Shown one piece after another: positions 53,322-54,583 of a stretch of DNA of 54,583 nucleotides. This DNA is from an uncultured Gemmatimonadota bacterium (GTDB lineage: Bacteria; Gemmatimonadota; Gemmatimonadetes; Gemmatimonadales; Gemmatimonadaceae): the NCBI GenBank assembly GCA_903910555.1, contig CAIVZZ010000023.1, positions 1 through 54,583 on the forward strand, in the 5' to 3' direction. The position numbers were made by a program, and so were the translations under genes. Numbering within the stretch: the stretch's first letter is position 1; every line of letters begins with the position of its first letter. The notes under the pieces are model-generated. The model saw nothing but the letters and a program-made list of their open reading frames with translations, made no database searches and had not been told where the DNA came from.

Positions 53322-53380
53322 CACGGACGTTCGGAATTTCGCGGGAAACGCTTTACACGTATCTTCGACGGGCGGCTTAG
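53288..53380 (+). pseudogene. 3' remnant of a serine resolvase gene
   Basis: In a different frame from the RHH gene, RAGTGEEKAVLARTFGISR followed by ETLYTYLRRAA and a TAG stop reproduces the C-terminal helix-turn-helix of Tn3-type resolvases. Only about 30 codons are left, with no start and no catalytic domain. The overlap with the RHH end suggests an illegitimate join at about 53282-53290. Confidence 0.75.
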
Positions 53381-53611
53381 GTCAGTATCTGTACTCGCGC
53401 CAGCGGCTGACCCCGGAGGTCTTCGGATCGTCCGTAGGTCAGCAACTCTCGAATCCAATTATGGCCTCCTCTCGCATCTCCAACATTTCGTGTCCCGAAA
53501 CTCGCGAATGGACGGGGCAATCTCCCCATCGACTGCCAATACAAGGGAATCGGGCGAATCAGGTGCTCTTCGGGCACGACGGACGAAGGCACTTATTTAG
53601 AAATACGCCAG
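53381..53611. other. 231-base spacer without a recognisable gene
   Basis: It lies between the resolvase remnant and the truncated recombinase. A 71-codon frame on the minus strand (53377-53592) has no homology features that I can see. Confidence 0.5.
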
Positions 53612-54445
53612 ATGATGGACGACTTATATAATGTCGGCAACTTCGACACTCTCAAGGCAATCCAAGCCAAGACAGTGTTGCCAATCGTCGTCCTCAGTCA
53701 GACCAAGAACAAAGGGATTAAGACGAGCATCACAGCAGACCTAAATAAGCCGATTCTCGAAACCATCTACCGATGGCTCGACACAACATCTGAAATCAAG
53801 GATTCCACGAAAAACTCATATCGGGGACAAATAAAGTCGTTCGAGCAAGTGGTATTGAAGTCAGATACAATGATGGTGCTTTTAGAGCGACTCAAGAAAT
53901 ATCGCAAAAGCAAACAACAGAAGTATCACGAGACATTCAACAAGACCAAGGCAGTACTGATGTCGTTTGTCAAAGATACTTACGGCAAGACATCACATCT
54001 GTATTTCGAAATACAAAATGTCGAGCACCTCAAAAGAATCCGACCGAAAATACAACACGGCCTTGAAGTATCTGACATTGTATCACTCACAAACGACGCA
54101 CCAGAACAGATTGCCGAAATGATTTGGAGTATGACTTATACGGGAATGCGGTCGTATGAATATTTGCAAACCAATGATGTCTTGTGGAAAGCCGAAAAGG
54201 TGAAAGACCCAATAAGCAAAACGAGCACCGATAGTATCTACATTCACAAACCAAACCCTGGAAAAGGCAACAAGGGCCAATCGCGGCGAACCTTGAATCC
54301 ATTTCCCGATGAAACAGCAACGGCGTCAGTTCAGTATCGTCAGTTCAACAGATACTTAAAAGCACTGGAGACGACGCTCGGCCAGCCAATCAATCAGACG
54401 ATATTCCGACACACATTCGTTCACTGGTGTCTATTGTCAGGATGA
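53612..54445 (+). pseudogene. Tyrosine recombinase truncated by an IS insertion
   Basis: 277 codons remain. The N-terminal part (KDSTKNSYRGQIKSFEQVVLK) is a core-binding domain. EMIWSMTYTGMRSYEYLQ carries catalytic Arg of box I, NPGKGNKGQSRRTLN the Lys/box-I2 region, and TIFRHTFVHWCLLSG box II. The frame ends there in a TGA that is the first three bases of the IS end, so the GH and nucleophile Tyr are lost. The AT-rich composition and codon use (Lys AAA, Ile ATA) differ strongly from the chromosome and mark separate origin. Confidence 0.85.
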
Positions 54446-54583
54446 GCCTCACCCGATTTCGTGGACGCCTTACTCGCTCTAAGTTCGGAGCGGAGGTGGC
54501 ACATGAAATCGAAAGGGAAAGCCGGACCAGCTGGGCGGCGTGAGCGCCGCGAGTTCAGTGCGGAGTTCAAAGCAGAAGCGGTC
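54443..54583 (+). mobile_element. Left end of an IS3-type insertion sequence
   Basis: The terminal sequence begins TGAGCCTCACCCGATTTC, starting with TG as IS3-family ends do. It is followed within 60 bases by a transposase orfA reading rightward. The right end and target duplication are beyond the window. Confidence 0.75.
54503..54583 (+). CDS. IS3-family transposase OrfA, 5' end only
   Basis: The 27 visible codons encode MKSKGKAGPAGRRERREFSA then EFKAEAV, the usual start of OrfA with its basic helix-turn-helix entry (FSAEFKAEAV). GGAGG at 54492-54496 sits six bases before the ATG. The gene runs off the right edge of the window. Confidence 0.85.
   Translation, partial: MKSKGKAGPAGRRERREFSAEFKAEAV

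Noticed and set aside
53377-53592. A 71-codon minus-strand frame next to the resolvase remnant
   Set aside because: It has no homology features or ribosome site and lies in decayed mobile DNA.

Overview
The window reads as a high-GC, Gram-negative-type bacterial chromosome, most likely Gemmatimonadota. This is inferred from style and gene families, not from a marker gene. Hints are many lipoboxes and signal peptides, DUF5117-type metzincins, a secreted M14 peptidase and a DUF885 protein, carboxypeptidase-regulatory-domain proteins, several outer-membrane beta-barrels, repeated ECF sigma/anti-sigma pairs and HEAT-repeat proteins. From about 1 to 49.9 kb it is dense chromosome, with many ATGA overlaps and hairpin terminators between operons. 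From about 50.0 kb to the right edge it is a foreign, partly decayed mobile region with lower GC.

Layout. 1-2.0 kb: end of tRNA-Phe, a secreted DSP-like phosphatase, a small unknown gene and an AsmA-like protein. 2.1-2.9 kb: a diguanylate cyclase gene broken by an amber stop exactly before GGDEF. 3.1-7.9 kb: a large lipoprotein metzincin, a YecD-like isochorismatase-fold protein lacking the catalytic cysteine, and a secreted regulatory-domain protein. 7.9-10 kb: a coupled ATP-grasp/zinc-metallopeptidase pair. 10-13.4 kb: an MFS exporter and transketolase. 13.4-17.7 kb: a c-di-GMP cassette of a HEAT protein (with an apparent frameshift), an HD-GYP protein and a PAS-GGDEF protein. The first two seem to share an unnamed N-terminal domain. 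17.8-21.4 kb: a secreted VIT-VWA protein with an ECF sigma factor and its anti-sigma factor. 21.4-25.9 kb: a LPG-synthase-TM-like protein, a GNAT, a lipoprotein, FabI and a phospholipase D/cardiolipin synthase-like enzyme.

25.8-28.9 kb: GNAT, N-succinylamino-acid racemase-type enolase and M20 hydrolase, fused by overlaps into one operon. This gene set matches the known D- to L-amino-acid conversion route. 28.9-30.8 kb: two PAP2 phosphatases and a 2H phosphoesterase. 30.8-32.1 kb: a CcdA/thioredoxin pair. 32.1-33.8 kb: ettA. 33.9-42.5 kb: a DUF885 protein, an outer-membrane barrel, a Gly/Tyr-rich secreted protein, an M14 peptidase and an Omp85-like protein. 42.6-46.6 kb: ECF sigma, anti-sigma and two exported HEAT-repeat proteins. 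46.6-49.9 kb: two secreted proteins, a MoeB-rhodanese fusion and a lipoprotein.

50.0-54.58 kb: a tRNA-Asn gene whose acceptor 3' strand is missing meets a tyrosine integrase. The last codons of that integrase are the antisense of the tRNA. An excisionase-like gene, a non-coding-looking 660 bp, a serine resolvase, a ribbon-helix-helix protein with a palindromic promoter, a resolvase 3' remnant and an AT-rich tyrosine recombinase follow. The recombinase is cut by the left end of an IS3-type element that runs off the window. The strongest leads are the disrupted tRNA-Asn, the shared domain in the c-di-GMP cassette, and the racemase operon.
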